This document shows, piece after piece, positions 47,416-54,762 of a stretch of DNA of 59,548 bases. Source of the DNA: an uncultured Clostridium sp. (GTDB taxonomy: Bacteria; Bacillota; Clostridia; TANB77; CAG-508); NCBI GenBank assembly GCA_930990555.1, contig CAKNPW010000008.1:1-59548 (forward strand), read 5' to 3'. The notes beneath the pieces are model-generated. The model was not told the DNA's origin and did no database searches. It saw nothing but the letters and a program-made list of their open reading frames with translations. Position 1 is the stretch's first letter; every line of letters begins with the position of its first letter. The position numbers and the translations under genes were made by a program.

Positions 47416-48612
47416 ATGTTAAAAAGAGAAATTTACTTATCAAGGATAAGAGGTTTTTATGATAGTGATTTAATTAAGATTTTAGTAGGGATAAGAAGGT
47501 GTGGAAAATCTGTCATATTAAAACAGATTATGGATGAAATAAAAGAAAATGGAATAGAAGAAAATCATATATTATATATAAATTTTGAATTTGTAGAATT
47601 TGAAGATTTAAAAGATTATAAGAAATTGAACAGTTATATTAAAGAGAAAATAAAAGATAATAAGAAATATTATATTTTTTTAGATGAAATACAAAATGTA
47701 GAAAAATTTGAAATTATTGTAAATTCTTTAAGGGCATCATTAGAAAATATAAGTATATTTATTACTGGTTCCAATAGTAAATTATTATCAAACGAACTTT
47801 CTACTGTATTATCAGGAAGATATGTATTATTTAATATTTATCCTCTAACTTATAAAGAATATATTGAATTAACAGGAAAGGATCCAAAAGATGAAGAAAA
47901 CTTTTGGGATTTTGTGAAATGGGGAGGTCTACCTAATAGAGTTCAATTTACAAATGAAATAAATATTAAAGACTATTTACATAGTGTATTTGATTCAATA
48001 ATATTAAGAGATGTAGTTGAAAGGTTAGGACTAAAAGATACAATTTTATTTAATTTAATACTTCAATATTTGATAGATATAACAGGTAGAGAATTTTCAG
48101 CTAATAATATAATTAAATATTTAAAAAGTGAGGGTAAAATTACATCAACTGAAACATTATATACTTATCTAGATGCCCTTTGTAAAGCATTGATAATACA
48201 AAAAATATATAGATATGATATTCACGGAAAAGCAATATTAAAAACTTTAAATAAATACTATATGACAGATTTAGGAATTGCACAAATAAAAAATAATAAT
48301 TTCGAAATAAATAAGTGTTTTGCAATCGAAAATGTTGTTTTTAATGAATTAGTAGCAAGAGGGTATGAAGTATATATTGGAAAATTAAATCCAGGAGAAA
48401 TTGATTTTATCGCAAGTAAAAGTGGGGAAAGAAAATATTTTCAAGTTGCTTATCTATTGTCAGATAATAAGGTGGAAGAACGAGAATTTGGAGCATTAAG
48501 AAAAATAGAAGATAATTATCCCAAATATGTAATTTCTTTAGATAAAACAGATTTTTCACAAAATGGTATTATGCACAAAAATATAGTAGATTGGTTATTA
48601 GGAGATGATTAA
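47416..48612 (+). CDS. AAA_14/DUF4143 family ATPase
   Basis: The protein has 398 aa from the ATG at 47416, which has AGGTGA upstream; GTG at 47407 and ATG at 47410 are in frame but overlap that site. Walker A GIRRCGKS (25-32), Walker B YYIFLDEIQNV, sensor-like ITGSNSKLL and the arginine-containing LSGRY are present. The C-terminal DUF4143 part has a nuclease-like core with PGEIDFIASK. These ATPases are widespread in archaea and gut bacteria, often in genomic islands; their substrate is unknown. Stop and the next ATG are adjacent (TAAATG), so it is tightly coupled to the RNA ligase. It uses CGA arginine codons normally. Confidence 0.88.
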   Translation: MLKREIYLSRIRGFYDSDLIKILVGIRRCGKSVILKQIMDEIKENGIEENHILYINFEFVEFEDLKDYKKLNSYIKEKIKDNKKYYIFLDEIQNVEKFEIIVNSLRASLENISIFITGSNSKLLSNELSTVLSGRYVLFNIYPLTYKEYIELTGKDPKDEENFWDFVKWGGLPNRVQFTNEINIKDYLHSVFDSIILRDVVERLGLKDTILFNLILQYLIDITGREFSANNIIKYLKSEGKITSTETLYTYLDALCKALIIQKIYRYDIHGKAILKTLNKYYMTDLGIAQIKNNNFEINKCFAIENVVFNELVARGYEVYIGKLNPGEIDFIASKSGERKYFQVAYLLSDNKVEEREFGALRKIEDNYPKYVISLDKTDFSQNGIMHKNIVDWLLGDD

Positions 48613-49198
48613 ATGAAGAAAATGAAAACACTGTATAAAAGACAGTTTGAAAATCATAAGATAGCAAAATGCTTAAATGAAGTAGAGCCTGAATGTCAAT
48701 GGGTACTGGACCGGAGAAGGTTGGGCGACAGAAAAAATAGATGGGACATGTTGTTTAATAAAGGACAGAAAAATTTATAGAAGATATGATTATAAAAAAG
48801 GAAGAACTCTACCACAAGGTGCAATTCCTTGCCAAGAGGCACCTGACACAATAACAGGACACTTTCCACTTTGGCTTTTATGTACACAAAATGACCCAAA
48901 TGCTAAATATTATTTAGAGGCATTTGAAAGACAAAAGAATGATAATTTAGAGGAAGGAACTCATGAACTAATAGGAAAACATATAAATGCCAATCCATAT
49001 AACTTGGATACAGATATTTTAGAAAAACACGGAAAGAAAATATTAGAAAACGTACCAAGAGATTATGAGGGAATAAAACAGTATCTTGAAAACCATTATA
49101 TAGAAAGAATTGTTTTTTATCGTGGTAATGGAGAAATGTGTAAAATAAAAAGAAGTGATTTTGGATTTGAATGGAATAGAAAGAAAAAATCAAAATAA
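48613..49198 (+). CDS. RNA ligase (DUF5565/RLIG1-like), read through a +1 shift at CGG
   Basis: Read with one +1 shift it is 194 aa. Frame 1 gives 33 codons ending CQWVLD, then CGG at 48712-48714, and stops 21 codons later. Skipping the C gives GEGWATEKIDGTCCLI. KIDGT is nucleotidyltransferase motif I with K41 as the AMP-accepting lysine, so the shift falls only seven residues before the active site. Later motifs fit a ligase: EGTHELIGKHINANP, and IVFYRGNGEMCKIKRSDFG with the motif V lysines. The order matches the RNA ligase family that includes vertebrate RLIG1 (DUF5565). It seals 5'-phosphate and 3'-hydroxyl RNA ends in known members. Without the shift the protein would have no catalytic domain. 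Confidence 0.82.
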
Positions 49199-49216
49199 CT
49201 GTCTAAAGCAGAATCA

Positions 49217-49227
49217 ACCAGAAGGAA
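49217..49227 (+). other. Right attachment site core (attR)
   Basis: ACCAGAAGGAA is preceded by the element arm ACTGTCTAAAGCAGAATC (49198-49215) and followed by the rest of the ZIP gene in the correct reading frame. Confidence 0.88.
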
Positions 49228-49514
49228 TTAGTATGGCAGTACCAATGAAGCAAGGTGGAATGAGCAAGGGAAAAGTAATATTTTACGTTGTTATGTCTGG
49301 AATAAGTACAGGAATAGGAGCATTAATAGGACATTTAGTAGGAGGAATATCGGAAAGTATAATAGCAGCATCGTTAAGTTTTGCTGCAGGAGCAATGTTA
49401 TATATAGTTTCTGGAGAGTTAACACCAGAAGCTAATAATATGTATAAAGGAAGAATGAATGCCATAGGAAATATTTTAGGATTCATTTTAGGAATAATTG
49501 CTATAAATTTATGA
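49228..49514 (+). pseudogene. ZIP family metal transporter, C-terminal part
   Basis: This holds the last 95 codons of the interrupted transporter, from ISMAVPMKQGGMSKGKV through three membrane helices to the end GIIAINL. Joined to codons 1-153 at 43326-43785 it gives HDIPEG-ISMAVPMK, the expected ZIP helix 5 motif. Frame is conserved exactly across the 11-bp repeat, so the insertion did no lasting damage and excision would be clean. It has no start of its own with a good ribosome site. Confidence 0.88.
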
Positions 49515-49582
49515 TTTAATTTTAGTTACTTAATTAAAAGAAGAGAAGCATGGACTACAAACTTAAGGATTTAGAAATCAAA

Positions 49583-49617
49583 AAATAAACGGATACAATT
49601 TGGTATCCGTTTATTTT
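49583..49617. terminator. Bidirectional terminator after the ZIP gene
   Basis: AAATAAACGGATAC pairs with GTATCCGTTTATTT around AATTTG, between converging genes. Confidence 0.88.
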
Positions 49618-49620
49618 ATA

Positions 49621-50169
49621 TTAATTGTTTTCTTTAAAAGAAGTTGTTATATCATCAAAAATTGGTACATATTTATCTTTATTTTCTGAAATAACTTCAA
49701 AATCTAATATATAAACGTTTTTATCTGTTTTTATCCATACAACATTAGAATATAGGTCTGTTTCAAGACTTGAGTCATAGTACGTAAAAGTATATTTATA
49801 TGCTTCGCAATTAGGTACATCCATTTTTATAACATCTGATATATCTCTTGCATTTTCCCTAGCATTTGAAACATTGTCTTTTTCAGAAGTAATTGCTTCT
49901 TCTAAGCTTATATTACCATTAATATTATCGATTATTGTGCTGTATAACATCATTTGATCTTTTAAAGAATAAATATCTAATACATATTCTGAAGAACCTG
50001 ATGCAGCTTCTTTAAAATCTACTTTACCAGGTATTTGTATGCTAAATTCATTATTACTTGATGTAACAGTTACAGGAGTTAAATATTTATATAGTGAATA
50101 AATTCCAAATCCTAGTAGTATTAAAATTAATATTATTACTATAATGATAAATACTTTTTTTAGTTTCAT
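49621..50169 (-). CDS. Membrane-anchored extracytoplasmic protein, unknown
   Basis: A 182-aa protein with one N-terminal membrane helix (about 5-27) and an outside domain of about 150 residues that is mixed alpha/beta. It resembles small secreted clostridial proteins with a PsbP-like or lipoprotein-like fold, but no motif settles it. There is no lipobox Cys. GGAGGGA lies before the ATG on the minus strand. Confidence 0.65.
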   Translation of the reverse strand: MKLKKVFIIIVIILILILLGFGIYSLYKYLTPVTVTSSNNEFSIQIPGKVDFKEAASGSSEYVLDIYSLKDQMMLYSTIIDNINGNISLEEAITSEKDNVSNARENARDISDVIKMDVPNCEAYKYTFTYYDSSLETDLYSNVVWIKTDKNVYILDFEVISENKDKYVPIFDDITTSFKENN

Positions 50170-50375
50170 AAAAAATCCCTCCGCATAAGTATTGTATTAT
50201 AAAAATTAATACAATACAACATGAATATAAAAAATGTTATAAAAATGTAAATATTAAAGTAAAATATGTAGATTAATTTTATGCAAGTCCTAGTTTTCAA
50301 TGAAAAAACTTTAAATAATATGAATAAATAAAAAAATAAAGAAAAAAATATAAGCATAAGATAATGGAGGAAAAG

Positions 50376-51374
50376 ATGTTTAAGCCGAAATCAATTTATT
50401 ATGAACCTGATATAAAAGACTATGAACTAGGCAAAGAATTATTAAAAAAATATAAGGAGATTCCTAAATTCGAAATAGCAAATCATAACAATATAGAAGA
50501 AATGAGAAATAAATCAAACAAAGAATTTGCAAATATGAAAAAAAATTTAATCATAGGGATTAGAAAAACACATAAGTTTGTAGAAAATCATAAAACATCA
50601 GATTATTTAGTACCATATACTTCATCTGGCTGTATAGCTTCATGTTTGTATTGTTATTTAATATGTAATTATAATAAATGTGCATATCTACGCTTATTTG
50701 TAAATAGAGAGCAAATGCTAGATAAAATAATAAAAACAGCAGAAAAAGCAGAAGATAATTTGAATTTTGAAATAGGTAGTAATAGTGATTTAGTGCTAGA
50801 AAATTCAATTACAAACAATTTAGTTTGGACTATAGAAAATTTTAAAAACACATCAAAAGGAACATTAACATTTCCAACAAAGTTTGACATGATTGATGAT
50901 ATTTTAAACCTAAATCATAAAGGCAAGATTATAATAAGAATGAGTGTTAATCCAGAAGAAATAATAAATAAGGTGGAATTAGGAACATCAAGATTAGCAG
51001 AAAGGATACAAGCAATTAACAAATTAAAAGATGCAGATTATAAAATTGGCATATTAATTGCACCTGTAATTTTTGTCCAAAATTGGAAAGACCTTTATTT
51101 GGAACTTATACAAAGATTAGCTAAAGAATTATCAGAAAAAGTAAAAAAAGATGTGTTTTTTGAAATTATATTTATGACTTACAGTTATGTTCATACTAAA
51201 ATTAATGAAGAAGCTTTTCCTAATGCAATCAATCTATATAGTAAAGAATTAATGAAAGGAAGAGGTAGAGGCAAATATATGTATAAAGACTATTTGCGAG
51301 AAGAAGGCAGAAAATTTTTTATAGAAAAATTAAACAAATATTTTCCAGGAAATACAATAGAATATATAGTTTAA
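50376..51374 (+). CDS. splB: Spore photoproduct lyase (radical SAM)
   Basis: The protein has 332 aa from the ATG at 50376, which follows GGAGGAAAAG; an ATG at 50364 contains that site and is unlikely. The radical SAM cluster motif is CxxxCxxC (C86, C90, C93 in SSGCIASCLYCYL). Further family marks are LVPYTSSGC and a C-terminal KGRGRGKYMYKDYL. The enzyme reverses the thymine dimer specific to UV-irradiated spores during germination. Its presence agrees with spoIIE and the coat genes. It is expected to be expressed in the forespore, but I could not identify a clear SigG promoter. Confidence 0.9.
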   Translation: MFKPKSIYYEPDIKDYELGKELLKKYKEIPKFEIANHNNIEEMRNKSNKEFANMKKNLIIGIRKTHKFVENHKTSDYLVPYTSSGCIASCLYCYLICNYNKCAYLRLFVNREQMLDKIIKTAEKAEDNLNFEIGSNSDLVLENSITNNLVWTIENFKNTSKGTLTFPTKFDMIDDILNLNHKGKIIIRMSVNPEEIINKVELGTSRLAERIQAINKLKDADYKIGILIAPVIFVQNWKDLYLELIQRLAKELSEKVKKDVFFEIIFMTYSYVHTKINEEAFPNAINLYSKELMKGRGRGKYMYKDYLREEGRKFFIEKLNKYFPGNTIEYIV

Positions 51375-51530
51375 ATTTAGTTGGAAAATTAAATTTAGAG
51401 TAAAAATGTCAAACTTAATTAATATATTAAACCACAACTATATAACTGAAAATTAAAAGCTTAACTACAATTTAACTATTCTAAAAACCTAACGGAATTC
51501 TATAAAATATAAAAAATATATATAAAAATA

Positions 51531-51559
51531 TTGATACATTTATAAAAAATAATTATAAT
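51531..51559 (+). promoter_or_regulatory. SigA promoter of the 87-aa gene
   Basis: TTGATA (51531-51536) and TATAAT (51554-51559) with 17-bp spacing. Confidence 0.75.
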
Positions 51560-51588
51560 AGTATCAAACGAAAAAAGAGAGGTACTAA

Positions 51589-51852
51589 ATGAACATAAGA
51601 TTAATATTAGGAATTCTTGGAAGTATAGTAGCCGTTGAATTTATAGCTATAATTATTCAACTAAGAATATATAAAAGAGAAATAGAAAAGAGTATAGAAT
51701 ACGAAAACTTTAGAAAAGATGTATTAATTAAAGCTGCTAAAGAAAGACGAGAGTTAAGAGAAGCCTTAGCAAAACAACAAGAATTAAAAGAGAAAATGGC
51801 AGAATTATCAAAGAAAAGAGAGAATGCAAGAAAAAACAGTAAAACTAGATAA
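51589..51852 (+). CDS. Small membrane protein with a coiled coil
   Basis: An 87-aa protein. One membrane helix (about 4-24) is followed by a basic, highly charged helical region (about 28-87, for example KAAKERRELREALAKQQELK). It has no named family. GAGAGG lies before the ATG. It has its own promoter, and a separate one drives the next gene. Confidence 0.65.
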   Translation: MNIRLILGILGSIVAVEFIAIIIQLRIYKREIEKSIEYENFRKDVLIKAAKERRELREALAKQQELKEKMAELSKKRENARKNSKTR

Positions 51853-51879
51853 AAAAAGCAAATAATTATGTGAATTTTG

Positions 51880-51908
51880 TTGACTATAAAACTTATAATT
51901 AGTATAAT
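51880..51908 (+). promoter_or_regulatory. SigA promoter of the third surface protein
   Basis: TTGACT (51880-51885) and TATAAT (51903-51908) with 17-bp spacing. Confidence 0.8.
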
Positions 51909-51946
51909 AAAAACTAGGGAAACTAAAGATAGAAAGGATATGGAGT

Positions 51947-54088
51947 ATGAAAAAAAGTAGATTAACAATATTAGCTGTTTTTTGTTTAATATGTGCTATG
52001 GCTTTAAGTATTTTTGCAACAAGTGTTAAAGCCACTACAATGGAATTTGGGTTGCAAGAATATAGAAAAGCAAGAGAAGACGGAGCACAATACGCATATA
52101 AGATTTCAGATAGATATGTATGGAAAATTGTTACATATAATGGTCAAACAATAGATTATGATAAAGCAATATACTGTTTAAAGGCAGAACAAGGATTTTA
52201 CACATCAAGTCCGGGTGTATTTAGACAAGAATATGATACATCATATGACTTTAAAACAAAATCATCTATGCCAACATTACCAGTAGCAGAAGAAGACTAT
52301 AATTCAATCATTTGGATATTAAATCATGCATATATCCAATCTGCAGAAACAGCCACACAGGATAAAGCAACATTGTTAGTAAATGCAGGTATATCAGGTA
52401 CTATAGAATTAACAGATGATGATTTAGATGTAATACAACAATTAGCAATATGGTATTTTACAAATAAAGAAGATGCTGTATATCATACAGATTTTAATGG
52501 TGAGCCTTCTTTACAAGTTGTATTAGAAGCTAAAAAATCAAGTGATGGAGGAATAGAAGACTATAAAGCAATAGAAGATAAAAATAAAACTAGGTTTGAT
52601 CAAATGGAACAACTATTTAAATATTTAGTAACAAGTGCTAAAACAGCAACAGAATCTTCAAATGCTAACGAGGCACCATTAAGCTTAAATCAAACAACAC
52701 CAACTGCAACAGTAGAAGGCGAGAATTATGTTATAGGACCATATACAATTAATAAAAATAATGACACTCCATATACATTAAATATAACAGTAACAGACAG
52801 AAACGGAAATAATTTAGAAGGAAAATATACATTATTAGATTCAAATAAAGCAGATATAACAGATAAAACTATAACAGACTTAGTAGGACAAGCATTCTAT
52901 TTAAAAATTCCAGCTACTACAATATCAGCAGAAAATATAGATGGAATTAAATTTAGTATGAATGGAACATATAGGGCAACAACAGCTACATACTGGACAA
53001 GTTCTACAAATAATACTGTACAACCAATAGTTGTAATAGAAAGAACTCCACAAGAATTTTCAGATGGTAATGAAGTATTATTTACAGTAAGTGGAAAGTA
53101 CAGCTTTAAATTAATAAAAGTAGATTCAAAAGATGCAAGTAAAAAATTACAAGGTGTAGAATTTGAAATTGAAACTCCAGCAGGAACACAGACATATACA
53201 ACAGATGAAAATGGAGAAATAAACATAGCTGATATCGAAATTACACAACCAGGAGTAGATACAATTACAATTACAGAAACAAGTGCACCAGAACCATATA
53301 AAATGTTATTAGATGAACCATTAGTGTTAAATGTAACAAAGGATTTATTAAATGGTAATTATACAGCGACATCAGCAGAACTAGAAGGATATGATGAAAA
53401 TGCAGTTCAAATAGAAGATGGAGTAGTTACAATTACAGTAGCAAACGAGTCAAAAATATTTGATTTAGCACTAAAAAAATGGGTAAGTAAAGCAATCGTT
53501 ACAAACGAAGATGGAACACAAACAGTTACAGAAACTGGACACACTGGTGACGAAGATCCAGAACCACCAGCAAAAGTGGATTTAGGAAGACAAGATATAA
53601 ATAATGTAACAGTAAAATTTGAATTCCAAATAAAAATAACAAATGAAGGTGAAGTTGCAGGATATGCAACAGAAATAACAGATTATATACCAGAAGGATT
53701 AAGATTTGTTGGAGAAGATAATCCAGATTGGTATACAAGAGAAGATCTAGATGGAAGAGAAAGAGTTGCAACAAAATTATTAGAAAATACTTTATTACAA
53801 CCAGGTGAAAGTGCAACAGTATCACTTGTCTTAACTTGGATAAATGGAGAAGACAACATGGGCTTAAAAACAAATATAGCAGAAATAAGCCAAGATGATA
53901 ATGAATATGATTTACCAGATATAGATTCAACACCTGATAACTTTACAGACGGAGAAGATGATATAGATGACGCTCCAGTAATACTTACAGTAGCACTAGG
54001 AGATACAGTAATGTACATAGGGATAGTAACAATTGCAGTAGTAGTATTAACAGCAGGAATATTTATTATAAAGAAATATGCAATATAA
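51947..54088 (+). CDS. Thioester-domain surface protein with Cna-B-like domain
   Basis: The protein has 713 aa. A signal peptide (about 1-29) is followed by a thioester-type domain with AIYCLKAEQG (C77) and IQQLAIWYF (Q165, four residues before Trp). In known Gram-positive adhesins such a Cys-Gln pair forms an internal thioester that can bond to host proteins. A Cna-B/SpaA-like domain (about 385-480) has the Lys in FKLIKVDSKD and the Glu in ITITETSAPEPY, suited to an isopeptide bond. A DUF11-like module (about 505-680, GEVAGYATEITDYIPEG) and a C-terminal helix with KKYAI tail (about 685-713) follow. Like the two larger surface proteins it lacks LPXTG. GAAAGGA precedes the ATG. Confidence 0.85.
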   Translation: MKKSRLTILAVFCLICAMALSIFATSVKATTMEFGLQEYRKAREDGAQYAYKISDRYVWKIVTYNGQTIDYDKAIYCLKAEQGFYTSSPGVFRQEYDTSYDFKTKSSMPTLPVAEEDYNSIIWILNHAYIQSAETATQDKATLLVNAGISGTIELTDDDLDVIQQLAIWYFTNKEDAVYHTDFNGEPSLQVVLEAKKSSDGGIEDYKAIEDKNKTRFDQMEQLFKYLVTSAKTATESSNANEAPLSLNQTTPTATVEGENYVIGPYTINKNNDTPYTLNITVTDRNGNNLEGKYTLLDSNKADITDKTITDLVGQAFYLKIPATTISAENIDGIKFSMNGTYRATTATYWTSSTNNTVQPIVVIERTPQEFSDGNEVLFTVSGKYSFKLIKVDSKDASKKLQGVEFEIETPAGTQTYTTDENGEINIADIEITQPGVDTITITETSAPEPYKMLLDEPLVLNVTKDLLNGNYTATSAELEGYDENAVQIEDGVVTITVANESKIFDLALKKWVSKAIVTNEDGTQTVTETGHTGDEDPEPPAKVDLGRQDINNVTVKFEFQIKITNEGEVAGYATEITDYIPEGLRFVGEDNPDWYTREDLDGRERVATKLLENTLLQPGESATVSLVLTWINGEDNMGLKTNIAEISQDDNEYDLPDIDSTPDNFTDGEDDIDDAPVILTVALGDTVMYIGIVTIAVVVLTAGIFIIKKYAI

Positions 54089-54101
54089 AAATAATTAAGT
54101 A

Positions 54102-54137
54102 AATAGTGGTCGAAAATTAGAATTTTCGACCACTATT
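54102..54137 (+). terminator. Strong terminator after the third surface protein
   Basis: AATAGTGGTCGAAAATT pairs perfectly with AATTTTCGACCACTATT around a 2-nt AG spacer. Confidence 0.85.
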
Positions 54138-54160
54138 ATATTGAATAAGCAAATAAAATC

Positions 54161-54197
54161 AAAAATGAACCTATTTTGCCTAAATAGGTTCATTTTT
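54161..54197. terminator. Second hairpin terminator before rplI
   Basis: AAAAATGAACCTATTT pairs with AAATAGGTTCATTTTT. It is symmetric, so it could stop transcripts in both directions. Confidence 0.8.
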
Positions 54198-54201
54198 AAA
54201 C

Positions 54202-54230
54202 TTGAAAAAAACTGGCAAATAGTGTAAAAT
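54202..54230 (+). promoter_or_regulatory. Promoter of the rplI-dnaB operon
   Basis: TTGAAA (54202-54207) and TAAAAT (54225-54230) with 17-bp spacing. Confidence 0.7.
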
Positions 54231-54269
54231 GTAAAAAGCCAAAACAAATTAATAAAGGAGGAATAGAAA

Positions 54270-54716
54270 ATGAAAGTAATTTTATTAGACAATATAAAAG
54301 GTGTAGGAAAAAAAGATGAGGTAATAAATGCAACTGATGGGTATGCAAGAAATTTTCTATTTCCTAAAAAATTAGCGGTGGAAGCAAATGCAGAAAATAT
54401 GGCAAAATTAAAAGGGAAACAAGATTCTATAAGTCATAAAAAAGCAGTAGAAAAAGATGAGGCAAAGCAAATTGCAGAAAAGCTAAAAACAATTTGCCCA
54501 AAACTAAAGATAAAAACAGGTGAAAATGGAAAAGTATTTGGTGGTGTAACAGCTAAAGATATAGCTGATGCTCTAAATAAAGAATACAAAATAAACATAG
54601 ATAAAAAGAAAATTGACCTAAAAGAAAGTATAAAAACTCTTGGTGTTACAAAAGTTAATGTAAAATTATATGAAGGAGTTATGGGAGAAATAAAAATAGA
54701 CGTAATTCCAGAATAA
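54270..54716 (+). CDS. rplI: 50S ribosomal protein L9
   Basis: The protein has 148 aa, the normal length. The N-terminal RNA-binding domain MKVILLDNIKGVGKKDEV with GYARNFLFPKKLA is canonical. A long connecting helix (about 42-75) and a C-terminal domain (GKVFGGVTAKDIADAL) follow. AAAGGAGG precedes the ATG. dnaB comes next, as in most Bacillota. Confidence 0.97.
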   Translation: MKVILLDNIKGVGKKDEVINATDGYARNFLFPKKLAVEANAENMAKLKGKQDSISHKKAVEKDEAKQIAEKLKTICPKLKIKTGENGKVFGGVTAKDIADALNKEYKINIDKKKIDLKESIKTLGVTKVNVKLYEGVMGEIKIDVIPE

Positions 54717-54762
54717 TTTGATTTAACCAAATATAAGTTATGATGTAACTAGGAGGCATAAA

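Larger units (their letters stand above)
43786..49227 (+). mobile_element. 5,442-bp serine-recombinase integrative element inserted in a ZIP transporter gene
   Basis: The element is bounded by an 11-bp direct repeat, and its removal restores the host gene. Its ends are inverted arms: ACTGTCTAAAGCAGAATC on the right (49198-49215) and GATTCCAAAGTAGACAGT on the left (43786-43803) are imperfect reverse complements. In the circular form they flank the 12-bp core AACCAGAAGGAA, whose centre is GA. Cargo in order: a two-helix membrane protein, a 91-aa protein, a DUF4160 protein, an untranslated region with strong hairpins, a 35-aa protein, the recombinase, a DUF4143-type ATPase and an RNA ligase. Three of these genes contain four in-frame CGG shift sites. 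No conjugation or replication gene is seen, so transfer would need help. Confidence 0.88.

Noticed and set aside
18371..49198. CGG reassigned to another amino acid such as Trp or Gln, as in some bacteria
   Set aside because: Simple reassignment would keep the frame. Here the frame changes by +1 after each CGG and the unshifted frame hits a stop within 2-21 codons.
18371..49198. Five sequencing insertions
   Set aside because: Not fully excluded without reads. However, errors would not be limited to C, to in-frame positions, to glycine codons and to the one codon otherwise absent.
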